Below the pieces are notes generated by a model. It was not told where the DNA came from. It saw only the letters and a program-made list of their open reading frames with translations, and ran no database searches. A stretch of 64,000 bases of DNA, from NCBI RefSeq assembly GCF_003970915.1, contig NZ_RXOF01000009.1, positions 124,001 through 188,000 on the forward strand. The letters run 5' to 3'. The position numbers and the translations under genes are program-made. This DNA is from Hymenobacter gummosus. GTDB lineage: Bacteria; Bacteroidota; Bacteroidia; Cytophagales; Hymenobacteraceae. This document shows, piece after piece, positions 36,090 to 44,181 of this stretch. Position 1 is the stretch's first letter; each line of letters begins with the position of its first letter.

Positions 36090-36788
36090 ATGTCAACTTC
36101 TGTTACTGGTCCCGACGCTACGGCGCCGACCACCAAGACCGTGCGGCGCACGGCGCAACTTCCCACCAAGGCGGTGCCCCTAGGCATCCTGGCTACCACG
36201 GTGGCTGGCAAGTGGCAAGCCTCTCCACTGCCGCCCCTGTTGTGGTTGAGTAAAGACGACTTCGCCGCGCAGGTGGCCGTTTTTGTGGCCAGCCACAAGG
36301 AGGCCGATGCGGCCGGTAATGCCCGGAGTCCGCAAACCAAGCGCCTCAAAGCCCTGGACAAGCAGTTTGATAGTGGGCTGCGCTACGTGAAAGGCTATCT
36401 GGAAGAAGAGTACGACGACCACGAGGGCTATTACGGGGAGTTCGGTATCGAAAAAGTGGGCAAGAAATACGTGCTCCCCCTGAGCCGTCCCGAGCGGGTA
36501 GAAGCCCTCAGCAAGCTGCTGGCGGCCCTGCGCAAGCACAAGTTCGACAAGAAGAAGTACGGCGTGGCCTACTGGCAGCCGCTCTACGACGAGTACGCCC
36601 CGCTGGTAGCCGCTACCACCGAAACCACCGGGCAGCGCAGCGGCAAGGTGAGCCAGAAGGACCAGGGCGCGGCCCAGGTGCGCAAGGGCCTGCGCAGCAT
36701 CATTCACCACGTCAAGGCCAATTACCCCGATACCTGGGAGGCGGAATTGCGCGGCTTTGGGTTCCAGAAGGAGTCGTTTGGGGGCTAG
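36090..36788 (+). CDS. Hypothetical protein, source of a truncated copy at 38315
   Basis: A 232-residue soluble protein. The first 30 residues are rich in Thr and Pro; the rest is mostly helical and charged (YLEEEYDDHEGYYGEFGIEK, KHKFDKKKYGVAYWQPLYDE). I do not recognise the family. The last 36 or so codons (RKGLRSIIHHVKANYPDTWE onward) recur as an isolated fragment 1.6 kb downstream. The 42-bp repeat array lies directly upstream. A G+C-rich hairpin follows the stop. Confidence 0.65.
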   Translation: MSTSVTGPDATAPTTKTVRRTAQLPTKAVPLGILATTVAGKWQASPLPPLLWLSKDDFAAQVAVFVASHKEADAAGNARSPQTKRLKALDKQFDSGLRYVKGYLEEEYDDHEGYYGEFGIEKVGKKYVLPLSRPERVEALSKLLAALRKHKFDKKKYGVAYWQPLYDEYAPLVAATTETTGQRSGKVSQKDQGAAQVRKGLRSIIHHVKANYPDTWEAELRGFGFQKESFGG

Positions 36789-36810
36789 GCGGCCCGCCGT
36801 AGAATACCTG

Positions 36811-36847
36811 ACCGGCCCGGTTGCCCTGCGTGGGCAGCCGGGCCGGC
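36811..36847 (+). terminator. Hairpin after the 36090 gene
   Basis: A 16-base arm pair (36811-36826 with 36832-36847) with one or two mismatches and no T-run, so termination strength is uncertain. Confidence 0.5.
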
Positions 36848-36911
36848 ACGTTTAGGGGTGGTGGGTTTTGCTGTATATTCCGGTAGGCGGCCAGCAGCCA
36901 GCCGGCACGTT

Positions 36912-37760
36912 ATGGACATCTACTACCAGACCCTTGCGCCGGCCGCCCACCTGCGGCCCTTCATCCGGGAGCACCTGCTGCTGGATGTGGCGGCCGCGCC
37001 CGGCGAGGTGGTGCCCGCCAAGGCCCTGGCCGCGAATACGGAGCAATGCCTGGTGTTTTACCTGCGCGGGCAGGTCAGGGCCGTGGAGGCGGCCTCGGGC
37101 GCCGCCACGGTGTACGCCCCCACGGTGCTGAACGGCACGCAGCCGGCCCGCTTCGACATGCACATCACGCCGCGGTTTCGGATGCTGTCGGTGCAGTTTC
37201 AGCCGGGGGTACTGAGCAAGATTCTGCGCCAGCCCCTGCCCGAATTTACCAATGCCCGCATCGACGCGGAGGCGGTGCTGGGGGCCGAGCTGCGGCAGGT
37301 GCAGCAGCAGCTGCTCGACGCCCCGACCTACGCGGCTATTATCGAGCGGGCCGAAGCCTACCTGTGGCGCCGGATTCAGCGCCTGCGCGTGGAGTTCGGG
37401 CCCTTCGACCGGGCCTTGCGGGTGCTGGCGGCCCAGCCGCACGCCTACGCCCTCGACCAGCTGGCCCACGACGCCTGCCTGTCGGTGAGCCAGCTGGAGC
37501 GGCGGTTTCGGCAGCAGCTGGGGGTGGGGCCCAAGCTGTATGCGCGCATCAGCCGCTTCGGCCAGGCCCAGGCCCTGAAGCAGGCCCGGCCCGCGCTGGA
37601 CTGGCTGCAGGTGGCCCTGGAATGCGGCTACTACGACTACCAGCACCTGGCCAAGGACTTCCGGCAGTTTGCCCACGCCACCCCGCCCGCCCTGCTGCTG
37701 GCCCAGGCCCAGGCCCCCGACCGGCTGGCGCGGCCGGGGCTGTGGCCCGGCAATCAGTAG
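36912..37760 (+). CDS. AraC-family transcription regulator
   Basis: A 282-residue regulator. The start at 36912 (MDIYYQTLAPAAHLRPFIRE) gives the DUF6597-like N-terminal domain seen in many Bacteroidota AraC proteins. The C-terminal 100 residues have the two helix-turn-helix motifs (LDQLAHDACLSVSQLERRF and WLQVALECGYYDYQHLAKDF). It precedes the NTF2-like gene by 96 bases on the same strand and may control it. The effector is unknown. Confidence 0.85.
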   Translation: MDIYYQTLAPAAHLRPFIREHLLLDVAAAPGEVVPAKALAANTEQCLVFYLRGQVRAVEAASGAATVYAPTVLNGTQPARFDMHITPRFRMLSVQFQPGVLSKILRQPLPEFTNARIDAEAVLGAELRQVQQQLLDAPTYAAIIERAEAYLWRRIQRLRVEFGPFDRALRVLAAQPHAYALDQLAHDACLSVSQLERRFRQQLGVGPKLYARISRFGQAQALKQARPALDWLQVALECGYYDYQHLAKDFRQFAHATPPALLLAQAQAPDRLARPGLWPGNQ

Positions 37761-37856
37761 GGGCGGGGCGGCAGATTGCGGATTTTTTACCACCCCGCGG
37801 GGCCGGTCGGCGGGTAGGTTTGCGCCAGTCATTCACCGCACTTTCCCGCACGCTCT

Positions 37857-38300
37857 ATGAACAAGCTATTCGGCCTCGGGGCCGCGCTGCTGCTGGCCGC
37901 GGGCCCGGCGTGGGCCCAGAGCAAGGACGAGCCCGAAATCCGTCGGCTCGAAGAACTTGAAATCAGCACCGTGCAGCGCGGCGACACCGCGACGCTGTTT
38001 CGGCTCTGGCACCCGGACTTCGTCGTCAACAACCCCTACGGCCAGATCGTGACGCGGCCCCAGATTCTGGGCTTTATCCGCCGGGGGCAGATTGACTATT
38101 CGACCGTGCAGCGGGTGGTGGAGCGCGTGACGATAGTGGGCAACGTGGCCATTGCCATGGGCCGGGAAATCGTGACGCCGCAGCGCGCTACCGAGTTTGC
38201 CGGTAAAGTCGAAACCCGGCAGTACACCAACGTCTGGCTGAAAACCCCGGCCAGCTGGCGCCTGACGGCGCGGCAGGCCAGCATCGTGGCGCTGAAATAG
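37857..38300 (+). CDS. Secreted NTF2/SnoaL-like (DUF4440-type) protein
   Basis: A 147-residue protein with signal MNKLFGLGAALLLAAGPAWA. The mature part follows the NTF2-like cone fold: EIRRLEELEISTVQRGDTAT, then LWHPDFVVNNPYGQI and YTNVWLKTPASWRLTARQAS. The fold forms a pocket used for binding small molecules or for weak catalysis. The role is unknown. It is downstream of the AraC regulator and followed by a truncated gene fragment. Confidence 0.8.
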   Translation: MNKLFGLGAALLLAAGPAWAQSKDEPEIRRLEELEISTVQRGDTATLFRLWHPDFVVNNPYGQIVTRPQILGFIRRGQIDYSTVQRVVERVTIVGNVAIAMGREIVTPQRATEFAGKVETRQYTNVWLKTPASWRLTARQASIVALK

Positions 38301-38314
38301 CGGCTACGAGGCTG

Positions 38315-38434
38315 GGCGCGGCCCAGGGGCGCAAGGGCCTGCGCAGCCTCATTCACCACGTCAAGGCCAGCTACCCCGACACCTGGGAGGCGGAACTGCG
38401 CGGCTTCGGGTTCCAGCAGGAGTCGTTTGGGGGC
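38315..38434 (+). pseudogene. Fragment matching the 3' end of the 36090 gene
   Basis: About 120 bases closely match 36665-36786, encoding RKGLRSLIHHVKASYPDTWE and the following residues to ESFGG. Most differences are synonymous. There is no start codon or N-terminal part, so it cannot make the full protein. It is a remnant of a duplicate, and the AraC and NTF2 genes lie between the two copies. Confidence 0.8.
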
Positions 38435-38458
38435 AGGCCCCGGCCGCCCCGCCCTCAG

Positions 38459-38499
38459 TCCCGCCGCCCGGATACCGGCTATCCGGGCGGCGGTATTTT
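38459..38499. repeat. Hairpin family copy R3 with T-run
   Basis: A perfect 13-bp stem (38461-38473 with 38480-38492) is followed by TATTTTT. This is the most terminator-like copy of the family. Confidence 0.85.
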
Positions 38500-38558
38500 T
38501 AGCGACGGCGCCACTCAGTCAGTATGACTTCTATATTGCCGGCCTACGCCATTGCCTT

Positions 38559-39182
38559 ATGCGCCACTTGTTTCTGCCGATCGTCGCCGCTGTAGTAGTA
38601 AGCTGCGACCAGCCTGCTACCACGTCATCAACGGTGACGGAGGCCCGACCGGGGGCGGAGCCCGTAGCAGCGGCTTGCGCGCTACCGGTGTACGATTTGG
38701 CTCACCTGCAGCCGCCCGCTACCCGGCGCCTCGACTCGGTGCAGGTGGTGCGGCTGTATGCGCAGGACGCGGGCTTGCGGGGCGTGCTGGAGCACTACTA
38801 CCCCGAGGAGCACGTCTACGCGCTCGATACCGTGCGCTGCGCGGGTTTTGCGCTGCTCACCGTGTACCACGTCGACGAATCCGGTCACCACGACCTGTAC
38901 TACATCACCCTGGACCCAGTCGTGCAGCGGGTGCGGCAGGTAAAGCTGGTAGCGGCCTGGGGCAGCGACGGTGGCTGGCGGGGCGAAACCACGATGCAGC
39001 GTCGCGGCCAGCGTTTGCGCGTAAGGGCGGTCGATGAAATCGTAGACGAAGCTAGTCACGACGCCTACACTACCCGGACGACGGAGTCATTTACGGTCGA
39101 TTACCACCTCAGTCCGGCCGGCCAGCTCGTGCAGACCCGCATCGACAGCAGCCGGCGGATTGTGCACACCAATACGAAGTAA
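38559..39182 (+). CDS. Lipoprotein of unknown function
   Basis: A 207-residue protein. The start at 38559 gives the short lipoprotein signal MRHLFLPIVAAVVVSC (Cys16). The mature part has a Thr-rich linker and a beta-rich domain (GFALLTVYHVDESGHHDLYY). I do not recognise it. The open frame extends upstream into hairpin R3, which is not coding. A perfect 13-bp stem (39186-39198 with 39208-39220) starts 3 bases after the stop. Confidence 0.65.
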   Translation: MRHLFLPIVAAVVVSCDQPATTSSTVTEARPGAEPVAAACALPVYDLAHLQPPATRRLDSVQVVRLYAQDAGLRGVLEHYYPEEHVYALDTVRCAGFALLTVYHVDESGHHDLYYITLDPVVQRVRQVKLVAAWGSDGGWRGETTMQRRGQRLRVRAVDEIVDEASHDAYTTRTTESFTVDYHLSPAGQLVQTRIDSSRRIVHTNTK

Positions 39183-39185
39183 CGC

Positions 39186-39273
39186 TGCGCATGGGCTGGC
39201 GTAAGTGCAGCCCATGCGCAATGGCTCCCCTTGATACTGCCGCCTCCCGGATACTGGCTATCCGGGCGGCGGT
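39186..39273. repeat. Hairpin after lipoprotein gene plus family copy R4
   Basis: The first hairpin has perfect 13-base arms (39186-39198, 39208-39220). Copy R4 of the family follows (39239-39252 with 39260-39273, one mismatch). Copies R2 and R4 share the flank GGCGGCGGTGTTCGTT. Confidence 0.8.
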
Positions 39274-39320
39274 GTTCGTTCTGGCGCAGAGCCGCCCCGA
39301 CAAATCCGTATCTTTCCCTT

Positions 39321-39554
39321 ATGACTGACCTGCTTGCCCGCATCACCATCGATCCGAACATCTGCCACGGCCAGCCGACGGTGCGCGGCCTGCGCTACCC
39401 GGTGCAGCACGTGCTGGAGCTGCTGGCCTCGGGCATGACGGAGGCCGAAATTCTGGACGACTACCCCGACCTAGAGCCCGCCGACCTCCGCGCCTGCCAG
39501 GCCTACGCGGCCGAACTGCTCAAAACCAAAACCACCTACCGCCTGGCGTCCTGA
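39321..39554 (+). CDS. DUF433-family antitoxin
   Basis: A 77-residue protein. The start at 39321 (MTDLLARITIDPNICHGQPT) gives the usual DUF433 length. The family pattern is clear: ITIDPNICHGQPTVRGLRYP, then HVLELLASGMTEAEILDDYP and ADLRACQAYAAELL. DUF433 proteins have a winged-helix or helix-turn-helix form and act as antitoxins to PIN-like toxins. It lies 3 bases upstream of the DUF5615 gene. It probably binds its own promoter, as is usual for type II antitoxins. Confidence 0.88.
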   Translation: MTDLLARITIDPNICHGQPTVRGLRYPVQHVLELLASGMTEAEILDDYPDLEPADLRACQAYAAELLKTKTTYRLAS

Positions 39555-39557
39555 CCG

Positions 39558-39926
39558 ATGGAGCCGACGCTACGGGTACTGGTAGATGCCCAACTGCCCC
39601 GCCGGCTGGCACGGTGGCTGACCCAGCAGGCCGGCATTGATGCCGTGCATACGCTGGACCTGCCAGCCGCCAACCATACGCCGGACGGACACATCAATGA
39701 GCTGTCGATGCAGGAGGGGCGGGTCGTCATTACGAAGGATGCCGACTTCGTCAATACTTTTTTGCTGCACGGACGGCCTTACAAGCTGCTACTTGTATCG
39801 ACGGGCAACATCAGCACCACGGAGCTGCTGGAGCTATTCCAGCAGCATTTGCCGCTACTCACCCGTACTTTACTCTGGAACCGCTATGTGGAGTTATCAC
39901 GCGAAGCGCTGGTGATTCACCAGTGA
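39558..39926 (+). CDS. DUF5615-family PIN-like toxin
   Basis: A 122-residue protein with the Mut7-C/PIN-like pattern: LVDAQLPRRLARWLTQQAG, a middle acidic residue in TPDGHINELS, and VVITKDADFVNTF. These acidic residues would bind the metal ion of a ribonuclease site. The target RNA is unknown. It is paired with the DUF433 antitoxin, a common type II toxin-antitoxin arrangement. Confidence 0.87.
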   Translation: MEPTLRVLVDAQLPRRLARWLTQQAGIDAVHTLDLPAANHTPDGHINELSMQEGRVVITKDADFVNTFLLHGRPYKLLLVSTGNISTTELLELFQQHLPLLTRTLLWNRYVELSREALVIHQ

Positions 39927-40073
39927 AGCGCCCCAGCGGCGGCGCCTTTGCAGCCGGCTTTTATGCCAAGAGTAGGTCGAGGGCGTGGGTACCGGGCAAC
40001 GCCACTAGCCTATTGCGCCGAGCCGCCGTTCCAATCCCGACTACACGCTTAGCCAACCACACCTGCTATTGGC

Positions 40074-40406
40074 ATGAATCGTAATACGCTGGACAAGATT
40101 GCCCAGGTCTTTCTCGGTGCTTTCTTTTTAGCGGCCCTAGTCTTCACCTGCCGCTCTTACTACTACCGCGGCAAAATCAAAGACGAAGGCGTCTACGTCA
40201 AGGCCTTGGTTACCGATAGATGGAAGGCCAGAGGCGACTACAAAGTGAAGCTTCGGTTTGTATACAAGGGTGAAACCTACGACGAAACGGGGGCCGTGCA
40301 CAGCGAATCCGGGCAGGTGGGGGATAGTATGTACATCCGTTTTTTAGCGGACGACCCGACCGGCTATATAATCCTCTACCCGGAGCTGAAAAACCTAAGC
40401 CAGTAG
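40074..40406 (+). CDS. Small membrane-anchored hypothetical protein
   Basis: A 110-residue protein with one N-terminal membrane helix (VFLGAFFLAALVFTCRSYYY) and a soluble beta-rich part (KVKLRFVYKGETYDE, GDSMYIRFLADDPTGYIILY). It resembles short DUF3592-like membrane proteins but the match is only general. A second small membrane protein follows on the same strand about 100 bases on. Confidence 0.6.
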   Translation: MNRNTLDKIAQVFLGAFFLAALVFTCRSYYYRGKIKDEGVYVKALVTDRWKARGDYKVKLRFVYKGETYDETGAVHSESGQVGDSMYIRFLADDPTGYIILYPELKNLSQ

Positions 40407-40507
40407 CCGCCGCATCTGCCAGCTGCCAATGAAATAGGGTGGTTTCATCCATTCCCACAGGTGCCCCCGGCCCCGCTGGCGCGCATCCTCTTTCGCCTAC
40501 GCTGCTC

Positions 40508-40870
40508 GTGAACTGGTCCCGTAAATCAATCCTGGCGGTGATTATGGCCGTCGAAATCCTGGGGTGTATTACCCTGCAGGTGGCGCAAACCGACAGTCCT
40601 TTCATCGAAGGGCAGAACGTCATGGTAGCGGCCCCGGGCTTTCTGGGGACGCTGCTGCTGTGGATTTATCAGCGTTACCGGGCCAAAGTGCTGGTAGGCT
40701 TGTCGGTTGTCTTGCTGCTTATATCTTCTTTCCTCCTCGTTGCCCTGCTGCTGACAGCCGTTGCATACGGTGGCGCGGAGAGTGTTGAGGTCGACGCGCT
40801 TGGGGTTGTCGTGCTGCTCGTTTATCTGGTTTGCAACGTGGTGACGGTGTTCCAATACCGCAAGGAATAA
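40508..40870 (+). CDS. Small multi-pass membrane protein, start uncertain
   Basis: About 120 residues if read from the GTG at 40508. The ATG at 40544 is the alternative, but it would cut the first helix (SILAVIMAVEILGCITLQV). Three to four helices are seen, including VLVGLSVVLLLISSFLLVAL and GVVVLLVYLVCNVVTVF. The protein ends FQYRKE. I do not recognise the family. Confidence 0.5.
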   Translation: MNWSRKSILAVIMAVEILGCITLQVAQTDSPFIEGQNVMVAAPGFLGTLLLWIYQRYRAKVLVGLSVVLLLISSFLLVALLLTAVAYGGAESVEVDALGVVVLLVYLVCNVVTVFQYRKE

Positions 40871-40912
40871 CGGCCGCCGCCCTGCCCGCCGGGGCCGGCC
40901 TTGGGTAAAGGG

Positions 40913-41260
40913 CTTACCGGCGGATTGGCGGTAGAGTTGCCGGCACGGAAAGCTAGGGCTAGAAGTTAGGTTAGGGCTAGTTCCCCTCCTCAGATGATTC
41001 CGCGCATCAAGCGGCGTGGGGCTAGGGGTGGTTGACCTGCCGTCAGAACGATAAAACTCGAACGTCATGTCGAGCTTGTCGAGACATCTCGCGTGCTGAC
41101 TTCCACAAGTAATTTCTAACTCTAGTTTTCAACCACCCCTAGCCCCACGCCGCTTGATGCGCGGAATCATCTGAGGAGGGGAACTAACCCTAACTTCTAA
41201 CCCTGGCTTTTAGCCTTGGCTTACCCTGCCTGGCAACTCTACCTGCTATCCGCCAGTAAG
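40913..41260. repeat. Long inverted-repeat element (MITE-like) with nested repeat
   Basis: Imperfect arms of about 123 bases (40913-41035) and 132 bases (41129-41260) face each other; their inner 60 bases are almost perfect. The 93-base loop contains copy 2 of the 51-base interspersed repeat (41064-41115). It fills the 438-base gap between two genes. No transposase is encoded and I did not find clear target-site duplications by eye. Confidence 0.88.
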
Positions 41261-41308
41261 TCTTACCAGAGCCGTCGAGCTTTATCCACCCTAGCCCAAC
41301 CCACCCGT

Positions 41309-42004
41309 ATGACGCCCGCCGAACTGGAAGCCACGCCGTGCAAATCCGTGCAGGAGCTGCTGGAGCGTTACAGCGCCATTGCCTACGACAAGCAGAACGA
41401 CCTGGCCGAGGTCATCGGGGAAAACAACTGGAACTTCGACATGGACGCGGGCACGATTTCGTTCGGGCCCGGGCTGGTGTTTCCGATGCAGATTATGGGC
41501 ACGTTCTCCTACTCCTCGCGCACCTGGCTGTGGGCCTGGGCCAACACCCGGTCCGGCATTCCGGCGGCCCTGCTGCAGCAGGGCCGGCAGCTCAAAACCT
41601 ACGGGGAGCAGCAGGAAATCGACCTGCTCAAGCACGACGCCGTGGACGCGGAGGAAAGCGACCTGCACCTCATCGGCACCATCGCCTCGGGTATGTTCGA
41701 CGCCAGCGGCTACTACCTGGCCGACTACGGGCAAGGCGTGATGGTGCTGACGGTGAAAAGCCCGCTCATCGACGCGCAGCGCAAACGCGACTTTCCGCGG
41801 CTGCTGCACGCCTTTCCGCAGGCCATTTCCCTGTTTGAGATGCGCCACCGCCCCGCCTTTATCAGCTACGCCCGGCTGAAAGGCTACGAGCTGAGCGAAG
41901 GCGGCGCTACCGTCACGGCCCGCAGCGGCAGCACGCGCATCACCGCCACCTTCGACGACCTCGACCGGCTGACCAACCTGAACGGCACCAACGGCGCTGA
42001 ATAG
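41309..42004 (+). CDS. DUF6882-like cytoplasmic protein
   Basis: A 231-residue soluble protein. The start at 41309 (MTPAELEATPCKSVQELLER) lies outside the upstream inverted repeat; the frame is open into that repeat but this is chance. Features such as WNFDMDAGTISFGPGLVFPM, followed by QIMGTFSYSSRTWLWAWAN, resemble DUF6882 proteins; that name is from memory. The function is unknown. Confidence 0.65.
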   Translation: MTPAELEATPCKSVQELLERYSAIAYDKQNDLAEVIGENNWNFDMDAGTISFGPGLVFPMQIMGTFSYSSRTWLWAWANTRSGIPAALLQQGRQLKTYGEQQEIDLLKHDAVDAEESDLHLIGTIASGMFDASGYYLADYGQGVMVLTVKSPLIDAQRKRDFPRLLHAFPQAISLFEMRHRPAFISYARLKGYELSEGGATVTARSGSTRITATFDDLDRLTNLNGTNGAE

Positions 42005-42244
42005 TAACCGGCGCTTCGGGCCGTCCGGCGGCCGATTTGGGCCACGGCGGGGCGGGCAGTAGCTTTGGCGCCGGGCTGATTCGGGAGTGGGTGGATTGGC
42101 ACGGCGGCTTCTGACGACCCGGCCGGGCCAGGCCGCGGGCCCGTGGGCGCAACTTTGCCGGCCCGGGCGTACGTAAGGACGGGTATCAGGTGCCGTCGGC
42201 AGCGCATGTAAGCTGTCGGCGGCACGCTTTTGTAAGCCCGGCCT

Positions 42245-43174
42245 ATGCACCGTACCCTGGAAATTACCGTTCCGCCTTCCGTTACCGATTCGCTTGGCCA
42301 GGAGCTGGGCCAGCTGGAAGAAGTTATCGGCCTGACCCTGCAGCGCGGCGGCTCCCTGAAGCCCGCCGGCGACGTGCTGACCGTGCACGTGCTCAACACC
42401 GGCGCCGACGAAGTGCTGCGCCGCGCCCGCGCCGCCGTGCCCGACCACCAGCAGCTGAGCGTGGTGACGGCCGAAGCCACCAGCTTTATCACCCCCGAAG
42501 ACCACCACCTCGTGCGCGACGACCGGGACGAGGCCATTTGGGAGGAAATGGAAAGCGGGCTGCGGCACCAGGGGCGCATCACCGTCAATTACCTGCTGCT
42601 AATGGCCTTGGGCGGCATCATTGCCACCGTGGGGCTGGTATCCGAGCCGGTGCCGCAGGCGGTGGCCTTCGTGGCCTCGGCCATCATCGCGCCCGGCTTC
42701 GACCCCATGACCACCGTGGCCCTGGGCCTGGTGCTGCGCCGCTGGCCGCTGGTGCGGCGGGGCTTCGTTTCGGCGCTGGCCGGCTACGCGGCCCTCGTCG
42801 GAGCCGCTGCGGCCACTATGGCCGTCATGGTGTACACGGGCGAAGCCAACGCCGCCCTGCTGGCCGGCAACAAGGAAGTGCAGCACCTGGCCCACCCCAT
42901 GCTGATGGAGCTGGTGGTGGCCGGGGCCGGGGCGCTGGCGGGCGTGGTGATGCTGGCCGCGTTCCGCCGCAGCTTCCAGGCCGGGCCGCTCATTGCCATG
43001 GCGTTTATCCCGGCGGCGGCGCTTATCGGGGCCGGGCCGGTGGTGGGCCACTGGGATTTGGCGGTGGAGGGCCTGGAGCGTTTCGGCGCCGACTGGGGCT
43101 TCATCCTGGCTCTGGGCACGCCCTTCCTGTGGCTGAAGCAACGCTTTCTGCACCGGCGGCAGCCGCTGGTATAG
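42245..43174 (+). CDS. DUF389-family membrane protein
   Basis: A 309-residue protein. The first 110 residues are a soluble domain (TLEITVPPSVTDSLGQELGQ) and the rest has about six membrane helices. The first helix pair (INVNYLLLMALGG-like region, VNYLLLMALGGIIATVGLV, and AVAFVASAIIAPGFDPMTT) follows the DUF389 pattern seen in many bacteria. The role of the family is unknown. It is followed by a short lipoprotein on the same strand, about 50 bases on. Confidence 0.72.
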   Translation: MHRTLEITVPPSVTDSLGQELGQLEEVIGLTLQRGGSLKPAGDVLTVHVLNTGADEVLRRARAAVPDHQQLSVVTAEATSFITPEDHHLVRDDRDEAIWEEMESGLRHQGRITVNYLLLMALGGIIATVGLVSEPVPQAVAFVASAIIAPGFDPMTTVALGLVLRRWPLVRRGFVSALAGYAALVGAAAATMAVMVYTGEANAALLAGNKEVQHLAHPMLMELVVAGAGALAGVVMLAAFRRSFQAGPLIAMAFIPAAALIGAGPVVGHWDLAVEGLERFGADWGFILALGTPFLWLKQRFLHRRQPLV

Positions 43175-43226
43175 GCCCGAAGGGCGGGGTTGAGTTTGTC
43201 GGCGACGGAGTGTTTCTTTGGGGTCT

Positions 43227-43568
43227 ATGCTGCTATCCTGGTTCCTGCTACTGCTGAATTGCTCCGCTCCGGCCACCCCAGCCGAGCTGGACTTGCGGGT
43301 AAACTACATGTATTACGCCTGCGAGCCGTGCACCGACAACTACCAGGTAGAAAGCAGCGCCACACCCCAGGGACGGGCGCTGGTTGGCCAGGACATAACC
43401 ATTCTGTACGAGGGCCAGCCATTGGAAAGCACCCACGCTTTTCCCAGTTCCGTCCGGCCCGGGCGGGCGCGTTTTCGCATTTGGGGGCAGCTGCGGGCGC
43501 GCAGCTTATCCCAGTGGCTGTCTGGCGGCCGCACCATAGCAGCCCGGCGGGTGCAGTGGCTGGGCTAG
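43227..43568 (+). CDS. Small lipoprotein or secreted protein
   Basis: A 113-residue protein. The ATG at 43227 gives MLLSWFLLLLNC, a short lipoprotein-like signal with Cys12. An in-frame TTG lies three codons upstream. The mature part has a CEPC motif that may be a disulfide or a metal site, and a beta-rich remainder. I do not recognise it. It is convergent with the gene at 43685. Confidence 0.5.
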   Translation: MLLSWFLLLLNCSAPATPAELDLRVNYMYYACEPCTDNYQVESSATPQGRALVGQDITILYEGQPLESTHAFPSSVRPGRARFRIWGQLRARSLSQWLSGGRTIAARRVQWLG

Positions 43569-43626
43569 GGCGTCCGCGGCAGCCGAATACAACGCCAACT
43601 AATTCCCCCGCCGTCACGATACGAAT

Positions 43627-43677
43627 TGAAAAAGCCGGTCGGGGGCCAAACAGAATTTGTTTGACCCCCGACCGGCT
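43627..43677 (-). terminator. Strong terminator for the minus-strand operon
   Basis: A perfect 19-bp stem (43633-43651 with 43659-43677) has a 7-base loop and is followed, on the minus strand, by TTTTTC. It ends the 44182-43685 operon. Confidence 0.92.
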
Positions 43678-43684
43678 CGCAGTT

Positions 43685-44155
43685 TCAGCGGCCCAACTCG
43701 TTGGCGTCGGCGGTGGGCGTGAGCAGTTGCTGCAGGGCGGGCGTGGCGGCCACGGTCTGGTCGAAGCATTCGGCGCGGTAGTACCGGTCGGTCTGCGGGT
43801 TCAGGCGGGTGAAGAGGGCTTTGCGGCTGCTGCTGTTGGGGCGGCGGTGCTCGGCGGCCGTTTCCTGGTAGATGATTTCCTTACCGGTTTTGGGCTGGGT
43901 AAACACCAGCACGTACACCCGCTGCATGCTAACCTGGTGCGTCTGCGGGTTGTAGCTCAGCAGCACCAGCTCTTCGTTCTGGTGGGCTTTGGCCGCGCTC
44001 AGGGCGGCGGGCATGTCCTTTTTCAGATAGGTCAGGGGCAGATTCAGTGCGCAGGTGCTCAGCTGCTGCTCACCAGGAAATAGCTCGGGCGCGGCCGGGG
44101 AAGCCGGGGTGCCGAGCAGCGGGGCCAGGGCGGCCCAGAAAACAAACGAAAACAT
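43685..44155 (-). CDS. Secreted hypothetical protein paired with the catalase-family gene
   Basis: A 156-residue protein starting MFSFVFWAALAPLLGTPASP, a likely signal peptide. The mature part has two Cys residues (LSTCALN, AECFDQ) that could pair, and includes LVLLSYNPQTHQVSMQRVYV. I do not recognise it. It lies 26 bases downstream of the catalase-family gene on the same strand and shares its terminator. Confidence 0.6.
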   Translation of the reverse strand: MFSFVFWAALAPLLGTPASPAAPELFPGEQQLSTCALNLPLTYLKKDMPAALSAAKAHQNEELVLLSYNPQTHQVSMQRVYVLVFTQPKTGKEIIYQETAAEHRRPNSSSRKALFTRLNPQTDRYYRAECFDQTVAATPALQQLLTPTADANELGR

Positions 44156-44181
44156 GGTGGAAAGGCGGATAAGAAGGAGAA

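Noticed and set aside
41216-41308. Upstream extension of the DUF6882-like gene
   Set aside because: It would place the N-terminus inside the long inverted repeat; the ATG at 41309 gives a clean start.
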